Shown: positions 20,708 to 30,038, numbered from the stretch's first letter. The stretch is DNA of 64,000 nt from Bradyrhizobium mercantei (GCF_001982635.1 NZ_MKFI01000001.1:1072891-1136890); one strand, 5' to 3'. Translations and numbers: made by a program. The notes: a model not told the origin generated them from the letters alone.

Positions 20708-20717
20708 CAAATTTGTC
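20708..20717. promoter_or_regulatory. Candidate LysR operator
   Basis: ACAAATTTGT is a perfect 10-bp palindrome in the gap between divergent LysR and lyase genes, 42 bases before the LysR start. The AT-rich symmetry and position fit a LysR recognition site, but nothing else supports it. Confidence 0.35.
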
Positions 20718-20778
20718 TGATGGGTAAAACCGCCCTATCGGTGCTGCCAGTGGCTTTTTCCAACCATCAGGAGTTCAC

Positions 20779-21603
20779 ATGCGCACCCAGGCAGACAAGG
20801 CAGCACGGTTTCGCGAGCTGCATCAGCGGCCCGGCGCTTTCATCATCCCCAATCCCTGGGACGCCGGCACCGCGAAGCTGCTCGCGGCGATGGGCTTCGA
20901 GGCGCTCGCGACCACGAGCCTCGGGCTCGCCAATACGCTCGGACGCGCGACCGTCAGCCTCGACGAGATCATCGAGAACTGCCGGGTGATATCAGAGGCC
21001 ACCGACCTGCCCGTCAACGCCGATCTCGAGAATTGCGGTGCCGACATGCCGAAGCTCGCGGCCGAGGCCATCCGGTTCGCCGCCGAGGCCGGCGCCGTCG
21101 GCGGCTCGATCGAGGATTCGACCGGCAATCGTGAGCATCCGATCTACGATTTCTCGCTCGCCGTCGAACGTGTGCAGGCCGCGGTCGAGGCGGCGCGGGC
21201 GCTGCCCTTCACGTTCACGCTGACGGCCCGGGCGGAGAACTTTCTCTGGGGCCGCAAGGACCTCGACGACACCATCAAGCGGCTACAGGCCTTCGAAGCC
21301 GCCGGCGCCGACGTGCTGTATTCGCCGGGCCTGTACGACATCGACACCATCAAGACCGTGGTGTCGGCGCTCAAGCGGCCCTTCAACCTCGTGATGGGCT
21401 TTGCCGACCCGACCTTGACGGTCGAGCAGATCGCTGCCGCCGGCGTCAAGCGCATCAGCGTCGGCGGCGCGATGGAGCGTCACGCGCTGGCCGCGTTCCT
21501 GCGCTGTGCCCGCGAGATGAAGGACAACGGCGCATTCAGCTTCGTCCGCGACATGGCGCCGGTGAAGGACGTGCGCGAGGCGTTCGCTTCCGCGAAGGGA
21601 TAG
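20779..21603 (+). CDS. Isocitrate lyase/PEP mutase superfamily enzyme
   Basis: The 274-residue barrel enzyme reads FRELHQRPGAFIIPNPWDAGTAKLLAAMGFEALATTSLG at its start. It has the acidic metal site PVNADLENCG, the GAVGGSIEDSTG loop and a late GVKRISVGGAMERHALAAF. Members cleave or form C-C or C-P bonds of 2-oxo acids (methylisocitrate, oxaloacetate, carboxy-PEP). The KKCGH-type loop of isocitrate lyase is absent, so it is more like oxaloacetate decarboxylase or an uncharacterised lyase. It is divergent from the LysR gene. Confidence 0.85.
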   Translation: MRTQADKAARFRELHQRPGAFIIPNPWDAGTAKLLAAMGFEALATTSLGLANTLGRATVSLDEIIENCRVISEATDLPVNADLENCGADMPKLAAEAIRFAAEAGAVGGSIEDSTGNREHPIYDFSLAVERVQAAVEAARALPFTFTLTARAENFLWGRKDLDDTIKRLQAFEAAGADVLYSPGLYDIDTIKTVVSALKRPFNLVMGFADPTLTVEQIAAAGVKRISVGGAMERHALAAFLRCAREMKDNGAFSFVRDMAPVKDVREAFASAKG

Positions 21604-21613
21604 GTTGAACGGT

Positions 21614-21763
21614 CGTCATTGCGAGCCACCCGGTCGGCGCGGAGCGCCGCCGGATGACAGGCTCCGCGAAGCAATCCATCACGCGGCAAGCGGAGGCATG
21701 GATTGCTTCGTCGCTTCAGCGCAAAATTGCTTTGCAATTTTGTCGCGAGCTCCTCGCAATGAC
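21614..21763. repeat. Palindromic dispersed repeat (CGTCATTGCGAG family)
   Basis: The element opens CGTCATTGCGAG and closes CTCGCAATGAC. GAAGCAATCCAT near the middle pairs with ATGGATTGCTTC, and CAAAATTGC pairs with GCAATTTTG near the right end. This nested palindrome is a widespread intergenic repeat in Bradyrhizobium-type genomes. A stem-loop remnant of the same family is at 28947-28988. The remaining bases to 22005 hold nothing I can name. Confidence 0.8.
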
Positions 21764-22005
21764 AATTGCCAGATTCAGGTTGCCCTAAAATCCAATCCGC
21801 TCCTTCGAGATTCTCAATTCGCGCACGAAATCCAGAGCCCCCGCTGCACGGGCGAGTGAACAACTTCATACAACCCTTGGTGAATCGGTCGTAGAAGATG
21901 ACGGTCGCACGCGGACGATCAATCCATTCGAGTCGATCCCGCGCATGTCGATCAATCGCACCGATGATCAGAGGCGGCGTCGCGTCGCCATGGGGGATTT
22001 CCAAA

Positions 22006-22896
22006 ATGACGAGCTGGCTGTTTTCCTTCCACAAGACCGTTGGAAGCCATCCGCAATTCTATTCGAATGTCTTCAACGGCCAGGCCTGGAGCGGCGACGT
22101 CCCGGTGCCCGGCGCCGAGGGCATCAGCAACACGCCGGCGGCGGTCGTGCTCAACGCCAACCTGTATTTGTTCTATCCGCGCTGGCAGGGCTTGTACTTC
22201 AAGGTCTATGACGGCGAGGTGTGGACGGCCGAAGCCCTGGTGCCCAACATGGCCGGCGTGGGCGGCGGGGTGGCGGCCGCCGTGTACGACGGCCTGATCT
22301 ATCTGCTCTACTCGAATCCCGGCCAGACCGACCTGATGTACAAGACCTACGACGGCACCAGCTTCGGACCCGAGATCAACACCTCAGGAACCAACCACCT
22401 GATCTCGGTCGCCTACCAGAACGTCGACACGCCGGCCGCCGTCGTGCGCGGCGACACGCTCTACGTGTTCGGCCGCGGGCCCGGCTTTGACGAACCCGGC
22501 AACATGAACCGCTTCTGGTACGCAACGTTCGACCGCAGCACCTGGCGAAGCAATCCGGTTGCCGGCACGGAGGGCCTCAGCAACGGTCCCGGCGCCGCCC
22601 TGTACGGAAGCTGGATCTACCTGTTCTTCAACGATCCGACGGGTCTGTTCTTCTTCAAGAGGTTCGACGGCAACGGCAGCTGGGGGGCAGACCGCCAGGT
22701 CCCCGACACGCCCGGCAATTTCGGCAATGCCGCGCCGGCCGTGTTCAACAACACACTGTACATCCTGCACCAGGGACCCAACGGCCAGTTCCTGTACAAG
22801 ACCACCGACGGCGAGGACAACTGGACCAGCGACGTCTCTGTGCCGAACACGGCAGGGCTCAGCTGCGGACCTGCGGCCGTGGCTTTCTCGCTCTGA
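22006..22896 (+). CDS. Repeat-built beta-propeller (lectin-like) protein
   Basis: The 296-residue protein is almost entirely built from repeats of about 45-50 residues. Each has a W-x(n)-P.PN.A opening, a PAAV(V/F) strand, a LY(L/I)(F/L) strand and a Y(K/F)..DG..W end: AAVVLNANLYLFYPRWQGL, AAVYDGLIYLLYSNPGQT, AAVVRGDTLYVFGRGPG, AALYGSWIYLFFNDPTG, PAVFNNTLYILHQGPNG. This looks like a five- to six-bladed propeller such as fungal fucose-type lectins. The start at 22006 (MTSWLFSFHK) is preferred over 21898; no signal peptide is visible. Aromatic and glycine content suggests carbohydrate binding, by inference only. Confidence 0.7.
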   Translation: MTSWLFSFHKTVGSHPQFYSNVFNGQAWSGDVPVPGAEGISNTPAAVVLNANLYLFYPRWQGLYFKVYDGEVWTAEALVPNMAGVGGGVAAAVYDGLIYLLYSNPGQTDLMYKTYDGTSFGPEINTSGTNHLISVAYQNVDTPAAVVRGDTLYVFGRGPGFDEPGNMNRFWYATFDRSTWRSNPVAGTEGLSNGPGAALYGSWIYLFFNDPTGLFFFKRFDGNGSWGADRQVPDTPGNFGNAAPAVFNNTLYILHQGPNGQFLYKTTDGEDNWTSDVSVPNTAGLSCGPAAVAFSL

Positions 22897-23066
22897 CCCC
22901 AAGCGAATCACGCCAGCGCCGCCCCGGATCATCCGAGGCGGCGCCCCCTGGAATCTGGTATGGTGGCGCCAGCACCGCAAGTGCGGGCAAGGCGTTATCA
23001 GACCTGACGATTCATGGCAGCTCGCGACTTGCAGCCAGCCTCAGGCAATGCCAAGAGAGCGGGATC

Positions 23067-24497
23067 ATGTCCCAAGATCACATTTCCAACGTCCTCGCCG
23101 AACGTTACGCCTCACCCGCCATGCGCGCCATCTGGAGCGGCGAAGGCAAGGTCCGCCTCGAACGCGACTACTGGATCGCGGTGCTGAAGGCCCAGCGCGA
23201 CCTCGGCATTCCGGTGCCGGATGGCGTGATCGAAAGCTACGAGCGGGTCAAGGACCAGATCGACCTCAAGTCCATCATGCAGCGCGAGCGCGTCACCCGT
23301 CACGACGTCAAGGCGCGCATCGAGGAGTTCTGCGAGCTGGCCGGTCACGAGCACCTGCACAAGGGCATGACCAGCCGCGACCTCACCGAGAACGTCGAGC
23401 AATTGCAGGTCTACCGCTCCTTGCAGCTGGTCGAGACCAAGAGCATCGCCGCGCTGGTCCGGTTTGCCAAGCGCGCCAAGCAATTGCGCGACATCCCGTT
23501 CACCGCACGCACCCACAACGTCGCGGCGCAGGTCACGACGCTCGGCAAGCGCATCGCCATGTCCGGCGAAGAAATGCTGCTGGCGCATCAGAGCCTGGTC
23601 CATGTGCTGCAAAGCTATCCCGCACGCGGCCTGAAGGGCGCGGTGGGCACCCGTCTCGACCAGATCACCCTGTTCAACGGCGACGCCGGCAAGGCCCGCG
23701 CGCTTGAGCAGAACATCCTGCGTCACCTCGGCCTGCCGAAAGCGCTCGATGCCGTCGGCCAGGTCTATCCGCGCAGCCTCGACTTCCGTGCGGTCAGCGT
23801 GCTGACCGAGCTCGCCAGCGGTCCCGGCAACTTCGCCAAGACCATCCGCCTGATGGCCGGCCACGAGCTCGCCAGCGAGGGCTTTGCCAAGGGCCAGGTC
23901 GGCTCCTCGGCGATGCCGCACAAGATGAACAGCCGCTCCTGCGAGCGCATCAACGGACTGCACGTGATCCTGAAGGGCTATCTCGCGATGGCCGCCGGGC
24001 TCGCCGGCGATCAGTGGAACGAGGGCGACGTCTCCTGCTCCGTGGTCCGCCGCGTCATGCTGCCCGATGCCTTCCTCGCGATGGATGGCCTGCTCGAGAC
24101 CCTGCTCACCGTGCTCGATCAGATGGAGGTGTTCGAGGCCGTCGTCGCGACCGAGCTCAACCGTTATCTGCCCTTCCTGCTGACCACCACCGTCATGATG
24201 GAAGCGGTCAAGAAGGGCGCCGGCCGCGAAGGCGCGCACGAGGCGATCAAGGAGCATGCGGTGGCTGCCATCGGCGACCTGCGCACCGGCAAGATCGTGC
24301 AGAACGATCTGCTGCAGCGCCTCGCCGCCGACAAGCGTCTTGGCCTGAGCGCAGCCGAGCTCCAGCAAGTGCTCGAGCACGGCCGCGCCAACTCCGGCGA
24401 CGCTGCCGCCCAGGTCGACTACTTCGCCGAGCAGGTCGAAGCCCTGGCCAAGGCCAAGCCGGAAGCCGCGAGCTACGCGCCGCGCGCGATCCTGTGA
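23067..24497 (+). CDS. purB: Adenylosuccinate lyase-type enzyme
   Basis: The 476-residue fumarase-superfamily lyase carries the signature loop GSSAMPHKMNSRSCERI with its catalytic serine, and GMTSRDLTENVEQLQ plus RTHNVAAQ around the active-site His regions. It is about 40 residues longer than the common bacterial PurB (about 435) and diverges at its N-terminus (YASPAMRAIWSGEGKVRLERDYW), which resembles the actinobacterial/eukaryote-like branch. It would release fumarate from SAICAR or adenylosuccinate. It is a single-gene unit; a second standard purB may exist elsewhere in the genome. Confidence 0.85.
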   Translation: MSQDHISNVLAERYASPAMRAIWSGEGKVRLERDYWIAVLKAQRDLGIPVPDGVIESYERVKDQIDLKSIMQRERVTRHDVKARIEEFCELAGHEHLHKGMTSRDLTENVEQLQVYRSLQLVETKSIAALVRFAKRAKQLRDIPFTARTHNVAAQVTTLGKRIAMSGEEMLLAHQSLVHVLQSYPARGLKGAVGTRLDQITLFNGDAGKARALEQNILRHLGLPKALDAVGQVYPRSLDFRAVSVLTELASGPGNFAKTIRLMAGHELASEGFAKGQVGSSAMPHKMNSRSCERINGLHVILKGYLAMAAGLAGDQWNEGDVSCSVVRRVMLPDAFLAMDGLLETLLTVLDQMEVFEAVVATELNRYLPFLLTTTVMMEAVKKGAGREGAHEAIKEHAVAAIGDLRTGKIVQNDLLQRLAADKRLGLSAAELQQVLEHGRANSGDAAAQVDYFAEQVEALAKAKPEAASYAPRAIL

Positions 24498-24544
24498 GGC
24501 CAGAGAGAAGACCGGAGCGCGGCGTGAAAGCAGCCGCGCCCTCC

Positions 24545-25033
24545 TCACTCCTCCTTGAAGCCGTAGTCCGGCACGTTGCCGCTGGCGCCGTAATATTTGT
24601 ACGGCAGGAACTTGCCGCTCATGGTGATCTTGACGCGATCGCCCTTCGGGTTGGCGACGCGCTCCATCGCCATGTCGAAGTCGATCGCCGACATGATGCC
24701 GTCGCCGAACTCCTCCTCGATCAGCGCCTTCCAGGCCGGGCCGTTGACCATCACCATCTCGTAGAAGCGATAGATCAGGGGATCGGTCGGCGGCATCGGC
24801 GTGCCGGTGCCGCGCATCGGCACCTCGTTGAGCATCGCGATCTCGGCTTTCGACAGTTCGAACAATTCACCGGCGTTGGCCGCTTGCGGCTTCGTCAGTT
24901 TCATCTGGCCGAGGATCGCGCCCACGATCAGGACCTCGGAATAGCCGCCGATCGTCTCGCAGATGTGTTTCCAGCTCCAGCCCTTCTCGCGCTTGATGTC
25001 GAGCAGCTTTTCGGTGAGGTCTTCGCGTTTCAT
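24545..25033 (-). CDS. cynS: Cyanate hydratase (cyanase)
   Basis: The 162-residue enzyme converts cyanate and bicarbonate to ammonia and CO2. The N-terminal helical DNA-binding-like domain (LTEKLLDIKREKGWSWKHI) leads to the catalytic C-terminal domain. R89, E92 (in IYRFYEMV) and S115 (in GIMSAIDF) keep the spacing of the E. coli catalytic triad R96, E99 and S122. It is a single-gene unit with no cynT or cynR beside it. CGTTTCATGAGGC around the start offers no strong ribosome site. Confidence 0.95.
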   Translation of the reverse strand: MKREDLTEKLLDIKREKGWSWKHICETIGGYSEVLIVGAILGQMKLTKPQAANAGELFELSKAEIAMLNEVPMRGTGTPMPPTDPLIYRFYEMVMVNGPAWKALIEEEFGDGIMSAIDFDMAMERVANPKGDRVKITMSGKFLPYKYYGASGNVPDYGFKEE

Positions 25034-25149
25034 GAGGCTTCCTCCTTAGGCTTCAGCGCGCAGCACCCTGCGCGGGATTGGGTTCGCGAACGTGCTGTTC
25101 GTGCACGAAGCGTGCCAGAAACCTTGCTCCCAACGAAATCGAACGACGC

Positions 25150-25878
25150 CTACAGATCGAAATTCGTCGGCAGCATCACGACGTCGCGGATGGTCATGCC
25201 GCGCGGCCGGGTCAGCATGAACAGCACGACCTCGGCGACCTCGCTGGCTTCCAGCAGGCTGCCCGTCGCCTTCGCCTCCTGCAATTTCTCCACCGGCCAG
25301 TCCGCGAGCAGCGAGGTGATGACTGGCCCGGGCGAGATCGATCCGACGCGGATGCCGTGCTTGAACACCTGGCGCCGCACCGTCTGCACGAAGCAGTTGA
25401 TCGCCCATTTCGACGACGCATAGACCGGCTCCCACGGCGTCGGGAAATGCGCGGCGAGCGAACTGGTCACGATGATGTCGCCGGTCGCCCGCGCGATCAT
25501 GTGCGGCAGCACGTCGTGCACGTTCTTCATCACGACGTTGACGTTGAGGTTCAGCATCCGGTCGATCGCACCGCTGTCGGCATCGACGAGGTCGCCGCCG
25601 ACATAGATCCCGGCATTGGCATGCAGGATGTCGAGCTGGCCGGCTTTCTCCAGCACCTTCGGCAGCAGCGTGGCGCAATCCCTGGGATCGAGCAGGTCGA
25701 TCACCAGCGGGATCACCGCATCGCCATGCTTTCCGGCCAGCGCCTCGAGCGCGGCAGCGTCGCGGTCGACCATCACCACGCGCGCGCCGGCCGCCAGCAT
25801 CGCCTCGCTGCTCGCAAGTCCGATACCGGACGCCGCCCCGGTGACAGCGGCCACCTTGCCTTGCAATTGCTTCACCAT
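25150..25878 (-). CDS. Short-chain dehydrogenase/reductase
   Basis: The 242-residue oxidoreductase has the nucleotide-binding motif VTGAASGIG, the acidic residue VMVDRD after strand 2 (suggesting NAD preference), NAGIYVG, a catalytic serine in VTSSLAAHF and the YASSK active site. The PGPV loop follows. The ATG at 25878 has AGGGTGG 9 bases upstream; a GTG at 25887 is in frame. It lies 116 bases downstream of the LysR gene on the same strand. Substrate is probably a polyol or sugar alcohol (ribitol-dehydrogenase-like), with low certainty. Confidence 0.85.
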   Translation of the reverse strand: MVKQLQGKVAAVTGAASGIGLASSEAMLAAGARVVMVDRDAAALEALAGKHGDAVIPLVIDLLDPRDCATLLPKVLEKAGQLDILHANAGIYVGGDLVDADSGAIDRMLNLNVNVVMKNVHDVLPHMIARATGDIIVTSSLAAHFPTPWEPVYASSKWAINCFVQTVRRQVFKHGIRVGSISPGPVITSLLADWPVEKLQEAKATGSLLEASEVAEVVLFMLTRPRGMTIRDVVMLPTNFDL

Positions 25879-25998
25879 CGTTTCCACCCTGTCAGGTCAG
25901 TGCGGCGCGCATGGCAACACATCACGGTCGCGAAGTCAGCTCCCATGCGATGCGCCAAGGCACGTGTATCTGGCACGCGTATCTGGCACGCTCGTCCG

Positions 25999-26889
25999 TT
26001 ACAGGCGCAACATCGGCGGCCGCGTGGCGAAACGGCGCCGCAGCCATTTTGCCGCCGGCCCCGCCGGCCGCTGCTTGTGCCAGACCACTTCGAGCGCGAC
26101 GGGATGCGCGCCCTCGTCGAAGTCCAGGTCCGGAACCGCCAGCTCGGCGGCAATTTGCGAGCTCGCCATGATGTGGGCCGGGATCAGCGCCCAGCCGACG
26201 CCGTGCTTGAGGATTTGCAGGATCACCCAATGGCTCTCGACCCACCAGACTTCGGCTGCGACACGCAGCCGATGCCGCTCGGTGCCTTCGTTGCGCACCG
26301 TGACCATGATCTGGCGATGCCGCTTCAGTTCCTCCCAATCCACCCGCCCATGCGCCAGCGGATGGGTCTTCCCGCATACGAGTTGCAGCGGCACCCAGCC
26401 GATGGTCTTGAAGCCGAGCTCGGGCGGCAGATGTTCCTGCCGCCACATCACCCCGACATCGGCCTTGCCGTCGAGCACGAGACGGCTGACGTCCTCCATG
26501 ATCGGAAACAGCAACTCCAGTTCGACATGGGGAAAGCGCGTGGCGAATTCCGCAAACAGCTCGCCGACCGCGCTCTCCGGGTAAAGCTCGTCGATCGCCA
26601 CCACCAGCCGCTTCTCGACATGCGCCTCGAAGCTGCTCGCAACACCGATCAGATGTTCGCGGCGATCGAGGATCAATTTTGCTTCCGGCAACAGCCGCGC
26701 CCCTGCTTCGGTCAGCGCCGGATTACGGCCGGCGCGATCGAACAGCGCGATGCCGAGGTCCGTTTCCAGATTGGCGACATGCGTGCTGACGGCCGATTGC
26801 GCCTTCTTCAGAAGCCGCGCCGCACCGGAGAACGACCCCTGCTCGGCTGCCGCCACGAAGGATTCGAGCTGGTCCATGGAGACGGCCAT
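25999..26889 (-). CDS. LysR-family regulator of the PACE exporter
   Basis: The 296-residue protein has the standard LysR winged helix (LESFVAAAEQGSFSGAARLLKKAQSAVSTHVANLETDLGIALF) and a full effector domain. It is divergent from a PACE-family exporter with 86 bases between, the same layout as aceR-aceI in Acinetobacter. By that analogy it would activate the exporter in response to a cationic biocide or polyamine. Confidence 0.9.
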   Translation of the reverse strand: MAVSMDQLESFVAAAEQGSFSGAARLLKKAQSAVSTHVANLETDLGIALFDRAGRNPALTEAGARLLPEAKLILDRREHLIGVASSFEAHVEKRLVVAIDELYPESAVGELFAEFATRFPHVELELLFPIMEDVSRLVLDGKADVGVMWRQEHLPPELGFKTIGWVPLQLVCGKTHPLAHGRVDWEELKRHRQIMVTVRNEGTERHRLRVAAEVWWVESHWVILQILKHGVGWALIPAHIMASSQIAAELAVPDLDFDEGAHPVALEVVWHKQRPAGPAAKWLRRRFATRPPMLRL

Positions 26890-26900
26890 CTATCACTTTT

Positions 26901-26940
26901 CCAGATATTATCTAACTTTGTTATCCCACAATACCAGATA
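26901..26940. promoter_or_regulatory. Candidate LysR operator pair between LysR and PACE genes
   Basis: CCAGATA occurs at 26901-26907 and again at 26934-26940, 33 bp apart, about three helical turns. The first is followed by TTATC, making GATATTATC. The AT-rich pair fills the divergent promoter region and fits the recognition plus activation site layout of LysR promoters. Confidence 0.4.
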
Positions 26941-26975
26941 GAAACCCGGTCGCAACGACAAGAAAGGGTTTCAAA

Positions 26976-27437
26976 ATGTCCATGCGTTCCTTCTCCGACC
27001 GGGTCAGGCACGCAGTCCTGTTCGAACTGATCGGTATCGCCATCTTCACGCCGGCCGCCGCCTGGCTGTTCAATCAGCCGGTCGCCCATATGGGCGTCAT
27101 CGGCGTCGTCTCGGCGACGGTGGCGACGATCTGGAACTTGCTGTTCAATCTCGGCTTCGACCATGCGCTGATCCGCGTCACCGGGCGTGTCGCCAAGACG
27201 ATGCCGATCCGTGTCGCGCACGCGATGCTGTTCGAGGCCGGCCTGGTCGTGCTGCTGATCCCGTTCGTCGCCTGGTATCTCGGCATCTCGCTGTGGGCTG
27301 CGCTGATGATGGATATCTCGATCGTCGCGTTCTATCTGGTCTACGCGTTCGTGTTCAACATCGCCTACGATCGCGTCTTTCCGGTGCCTCAGCGCAAGGC
27401 GGACGGCCGCACGGCAGGCCGGGCTCTGCCGGCCTGA
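26976..27437 (+). CDS. PACE-family (chlorhexidine/biocide) efflux protein
   Basis: The 153-residue membrane protein has two tandem BTP units, each starting R.(R/A)HA.LFE: RVRHAVLFELIGIAIFTPAAAWL and RVAHAMLFEAGLVVLLIPFVAWYL. Each unit has two helices, giving four in total. The conserved glutamate in each LFE motif is the proton-coupling residue of AceI. The second half shows W..N..Y and FNIAYDRVFPVP, family features. A typical AAGGGTTTCAAA leader precedes the ATG. It is divergent from its LysR regulator. Confidence 0.9.
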   Translation: MSMRSFSDRVRHAVLFELIGIAIFTPAAAWLFNQPVAHMGVIGVVSATVATIWNLLFNLGFDHALIRVTGRVAKTMPIRVAHAMLFEAGLVVLLIPFVAWYLGISLWAALMMDISIVAFYLVYAFVFNIAYDRVFPVPQRKADGRTAGRALPA

Positions 27438-27671
27438 TCAGCCGCGATGTGCGGCGCGGCTCGGATCACTCGATTCACCGCGCCGCCACCCTGACACCGC
27501 GCCAATATTCCTGATCGCAGCGACTACACACAAGTCCCGGCGCGCGCCTACCATAGATTGATTTGATCCGGCTCGAACGCTGTGCAGTGTTTCGAGCCGA
27601 CATGCCCGTCAGAGGCTGCCAAACCGGCCAACAATGCCAAAACGGCCAACAACAAGAAGCGGAGGACTGCA

Positions 27672-28898
27672 ATGCCAAGGAACCGTTCGATCCAACCAAC
27701 TCGCCGTCAGCTCATCAAGGGCGCGGCCGCCGCGTCGGCCACGCTGCTGCTCGGCAAGCCCGCAATCGCCAAGGGCAAGACCGAGATCGTGATCGGCAAC
27801 ATCGACGCCTATTCGGGACCGGCTGCGGTCTACTCGTCGATCGGCCGCACGCCCGGCGGCTATTTCAAGATGATCAATGAGCAAGGCGGCATCAACGGCC
27901 GCATGATCAAGTACATCACCTATGACGACGCCTACAGCCCGGCCAAGACCGTCGAGCAGGCGCGCAAGCTCGTCGAGGGCGACGAGATCGATGTTCTGTT
28001 TGCGCCGCTCGGTGCCCCCACCAATGCTGCGATCATGAAGTACATGAACATCAAGAAGGTCCCGCACCTCTTCATCGCCTCGGGCGCCACCAAATTCGGC
28101 GACTATAAGAATTTCCCCTACACGATGGGTTTCCAGCCTTGCTACCAGATCGAGGGACGGGCCTTCGCGCAGCATGTCCTGTCGACACAGAAAGACCCCA
28201 AGATCGGCATCGTCTACCAGAACGACGATTTCGGCCGCGACGTCTTGAAGGGCTTCAAGGACGGCCTTGGCGCGAAGACGTCCGCGATCGTGGCGGAGCT
28301 GTCCTACGAGACCGCGGATCCGACGATCGACAGCCAGGTGGTGCGCTGCAAATCCGCCGGCGCCAATGTGTTCATGAGCATGACCACGCCGAAATTCGCC
28401 GCACAAGGCATCAAGAAGATCGCCGAACTCGGCTGGCAGCCGGCGCATTACATCGGCAACAACGCCTCCTCGGCGGGCTCGACGCTGAAGGCGGCGGGGT
28501 TCGACGTATCCAAGGGGATCATCTCCAGCGCCTATTTGAAGGATCCGGTCGACGCCGCGTGGGACAGCGATCCCGCCATCCAGAAATGGCGCGCATTCCT
28601 CGACAAATACGACCCGGCCGCCGCCAGGAACGACATCTACGCCGTCACCGGCTATCTCACGAGCCAAATCCTGGTTCAGGTGCTCAAGCAGTGCGGCGAT
28701 GACGTCTCGTCCGAAAACATCATCAAGCAAGCGACGAATCTGAAGGATGTCGAATCCGACATGCTGTTGCCGGGCATCAGGATCAACACCTCGCCATCGG
28801 ACTATTATCCGCTCGAGCAACTGCAACTGACGCGCTTCAGCGGCGAACGTTATGAGCCGATGGGACCGGTGATCGACGGCGGCATCTCGAAGGCGTGA
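27672..28898 (+). CDS. ABC transporter branched-chain-type substrate-binding protein
   Basis: The 408-residue protein has a Tat-type signal (PTRRQLIKGAAAASATLLLG) and a periplasmic-binding type 1 fold (TEIVIGNIDAYSGPAA..., INGRMIKYITYDDAYSP, VEQARKLVEGDEIDVLFAPLG). The start has an excellent GGAGG 6 bases upstream. Such proteins bind amino acids, amides, urea or aromatic acids. No permease or ATPase genes follow, so it is an orphan. Just upstream, GGCCAACAATGCCAAAACGG is a short tandem duplication of no clear purpose. Confidence 0.88.
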   Translation: MPRNRSIQPTRRQLIKGAAAASATLLLGKPAIAKGKTEIVIGNIDAYSGPAAVYSSIGRTPGGYFKMINEQGGINGRMIKYITYDDAYSPAKTVEQARKLVEGDEIDVLFAPLGAPTNAAIMKYMNIKKVPHLFIASGATKFGDYKNFPYTMGFQPCYQIEGRAFAQHVLSTQKDPKIGIVYQNDDFGRDVLKGFKDGLGAKTSAIVAELSYETADPTIDSQVVRCKSAGANVFMSMTTPKFAAQGIKKIAELGWQPAHYIGNNASSAGSTLKAAGFDVSKGIISSAYLKDPVDAAWDSDPAIQKWRAFLDKYDPAAARNDIYAVTGYLTSQILVQVLKQCGDDVSSENIIKQATNLKDVESDMLLPGIRINTSPSDYYPLEQLQLTRFSGERYEPMGPVIDGGISKA

Positions 28899-28946
28899 GC
28901 GCTGGTGGCGAACGCCGCGCAAATGCTCACTGCACCGTTTCTCCAT

Positions 28947-29026
28947 CGTCATTGCGGGGCGACGCGCGGCGGCGAGCCCGGAATGACGCGTGGATGGGGC
29001 CGCGCCGACCCGCGCGGCGCGGCCCC
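28947..29026. terminator. Repeat remnant and strong hairpin between convergent genes
   Basis: CGTCATT (28947-28953) and AATGACG (28982-28988) are the ends of a short copy of the CGTCATTGCG repeat. Immediately after, GGGGCCGCGCCG (28996-29007) pairs with CGGCGCGGCCCC (29015-29026), a 12-bp stem with a 7-base loop. The pair sits between the convergent binding-protein and metallo-hydrolase genes and could stop transcription from both sides, although no U-run is present. Confidence 0.55.
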
Positions 29027-29041
29027 CACCCCAACACGCGG

Positions 29042-29959
29042 TCAGTAGTCCCAGAACGCCGGCACCCAACGGAAGGCGTCGCCATCGACCGCGACATGAC
29101 CGACGGATGGGAACGGCATATGCGTCGCCACCAGCAGTTCGCGGTTCGCCGCCAGTTCCCGCAGCAGGCGAATCCTGGCGCGGGCCGCCTCCTCGGGGTC
29201 GTGCTCGAAGCCGTTGTGCCAGTCGGGGTGCTCGAACCCAACCGTGAACACGAGGTCGCCGGCGAATGTCAGCCGGTCGCCGCCGGATGCGAGGCGGACC
29301 ACGCTGTGCCCGGGGGTGTGACCGCCGGTGCGGCGGACGACCACGCCCGGCGCCACCTCGTGCTCGTCATCGAACGTCCGCAGATTGCCGCGGTATTCGT
29401 TCGCGAACCGCTTGGCGGTCGCACGAAGCGCGTCCGGGAAGCCCGGCGGCATCGAGACGCGGGAAAAATCCGGCGCCTCCCAGAATTTGACTTCGGCGGC
29501 GGCGACGTGGATCCGCAGGTCCGGACGCAGCCTCTCCTTGACGCCGTCGACGAGCAGCCCGCCGACATGATCCATGTGCATGTGGGTCAGCACCACGTCG
29601 GTCACGGCCGCAAGATCGATGCCGGCGGCCTCCAGTCGCTTGATCGTCTGCCCGGCGCGCGGCAGATGCAGGTCCGGATCGGATCCGAGCCCGGCGTCGA
29701 TGAGGATGGTTTTCCCGCCGCTGCGGACCACAACCACGTTCAGCGCCCAATCGAACGCGTCCGGCGGCAGGAACATGTCCTTCAACCAGGCCGCGCGAAC
29801 CGCCGGGTCGGCATTATGTGCCAGCATCTGGGACGGGAGCGGCAGCACGCCATCGCTGACGACCAGCACGTCAATCTCGCCGATCCGCAGCGCATAGCGC
29901 GACGGCACCAGCTCTTCGGGCTCCGATGTAACGGGGAGCGAGGTGTTGTGTAGGTTCAT
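29042..29959 (-). CDS. MBL-fold metallo-hydrolase
   Basis: The 305-residue protein has the metal motif THMHMDHVGG (HxHxDH), a later TGGHTPGHS histidine and GDLVFTVGFEHPDW with the bridging aspartate. This is the glyoxalase II/lactonase-like branch; AHL lactonases share the pattern, but substrate is unproven. The frame is open to 30145; the ATG at 29959 was chosen for its GGAGA site 8 bases upstream. A 42-bp direct-repeat operator lies 80-121 bases upstream and is shared with the pump operon, so the two are probably one regulon. Confidence 0.87.
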   Translation of the reverse strand: MNLHNTSLPVTSEPEELVPSRYALRIGEIDVLVVSDGVLPLPSQMLAHNADPAVRAAWLKDMFLPPDAFDWALNVVVVRSGGKTILIDAGLGSDPDLHLPRAGQTIKRLEAAGIDLAAVTDVVLTHMHMDHVGGLLVDGVKERLRPDLRIHVAAAEVKFWEAPDFSRVSMPPGFPDALRATAKRFANEYRGNLRTFDDEHEVAPGVVVRRTGGHTPGHSVVRLASGGDRLTFAGDLVFTVGFEHPDWHNGFEHDPEEAARARIRLLRELAANRELLVATHMPFPSVGHVAVDGDAFRWVPAFWDY

Positions 29960-30038
29960 GTTCGTCTCCTGCTGACCGGCCACGCCGCGTTGAGGCGTGT
30001 TTGCGGTAGGTTGGACTATTAGCGAACCGGGCCTGCCG

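Noticed and set aside
21480..22034. 184-codon minus-strand frame across the palindromic repeat
   Set aside because: It runs through a dispersed repeat and the ends of two real genes; no family signal.
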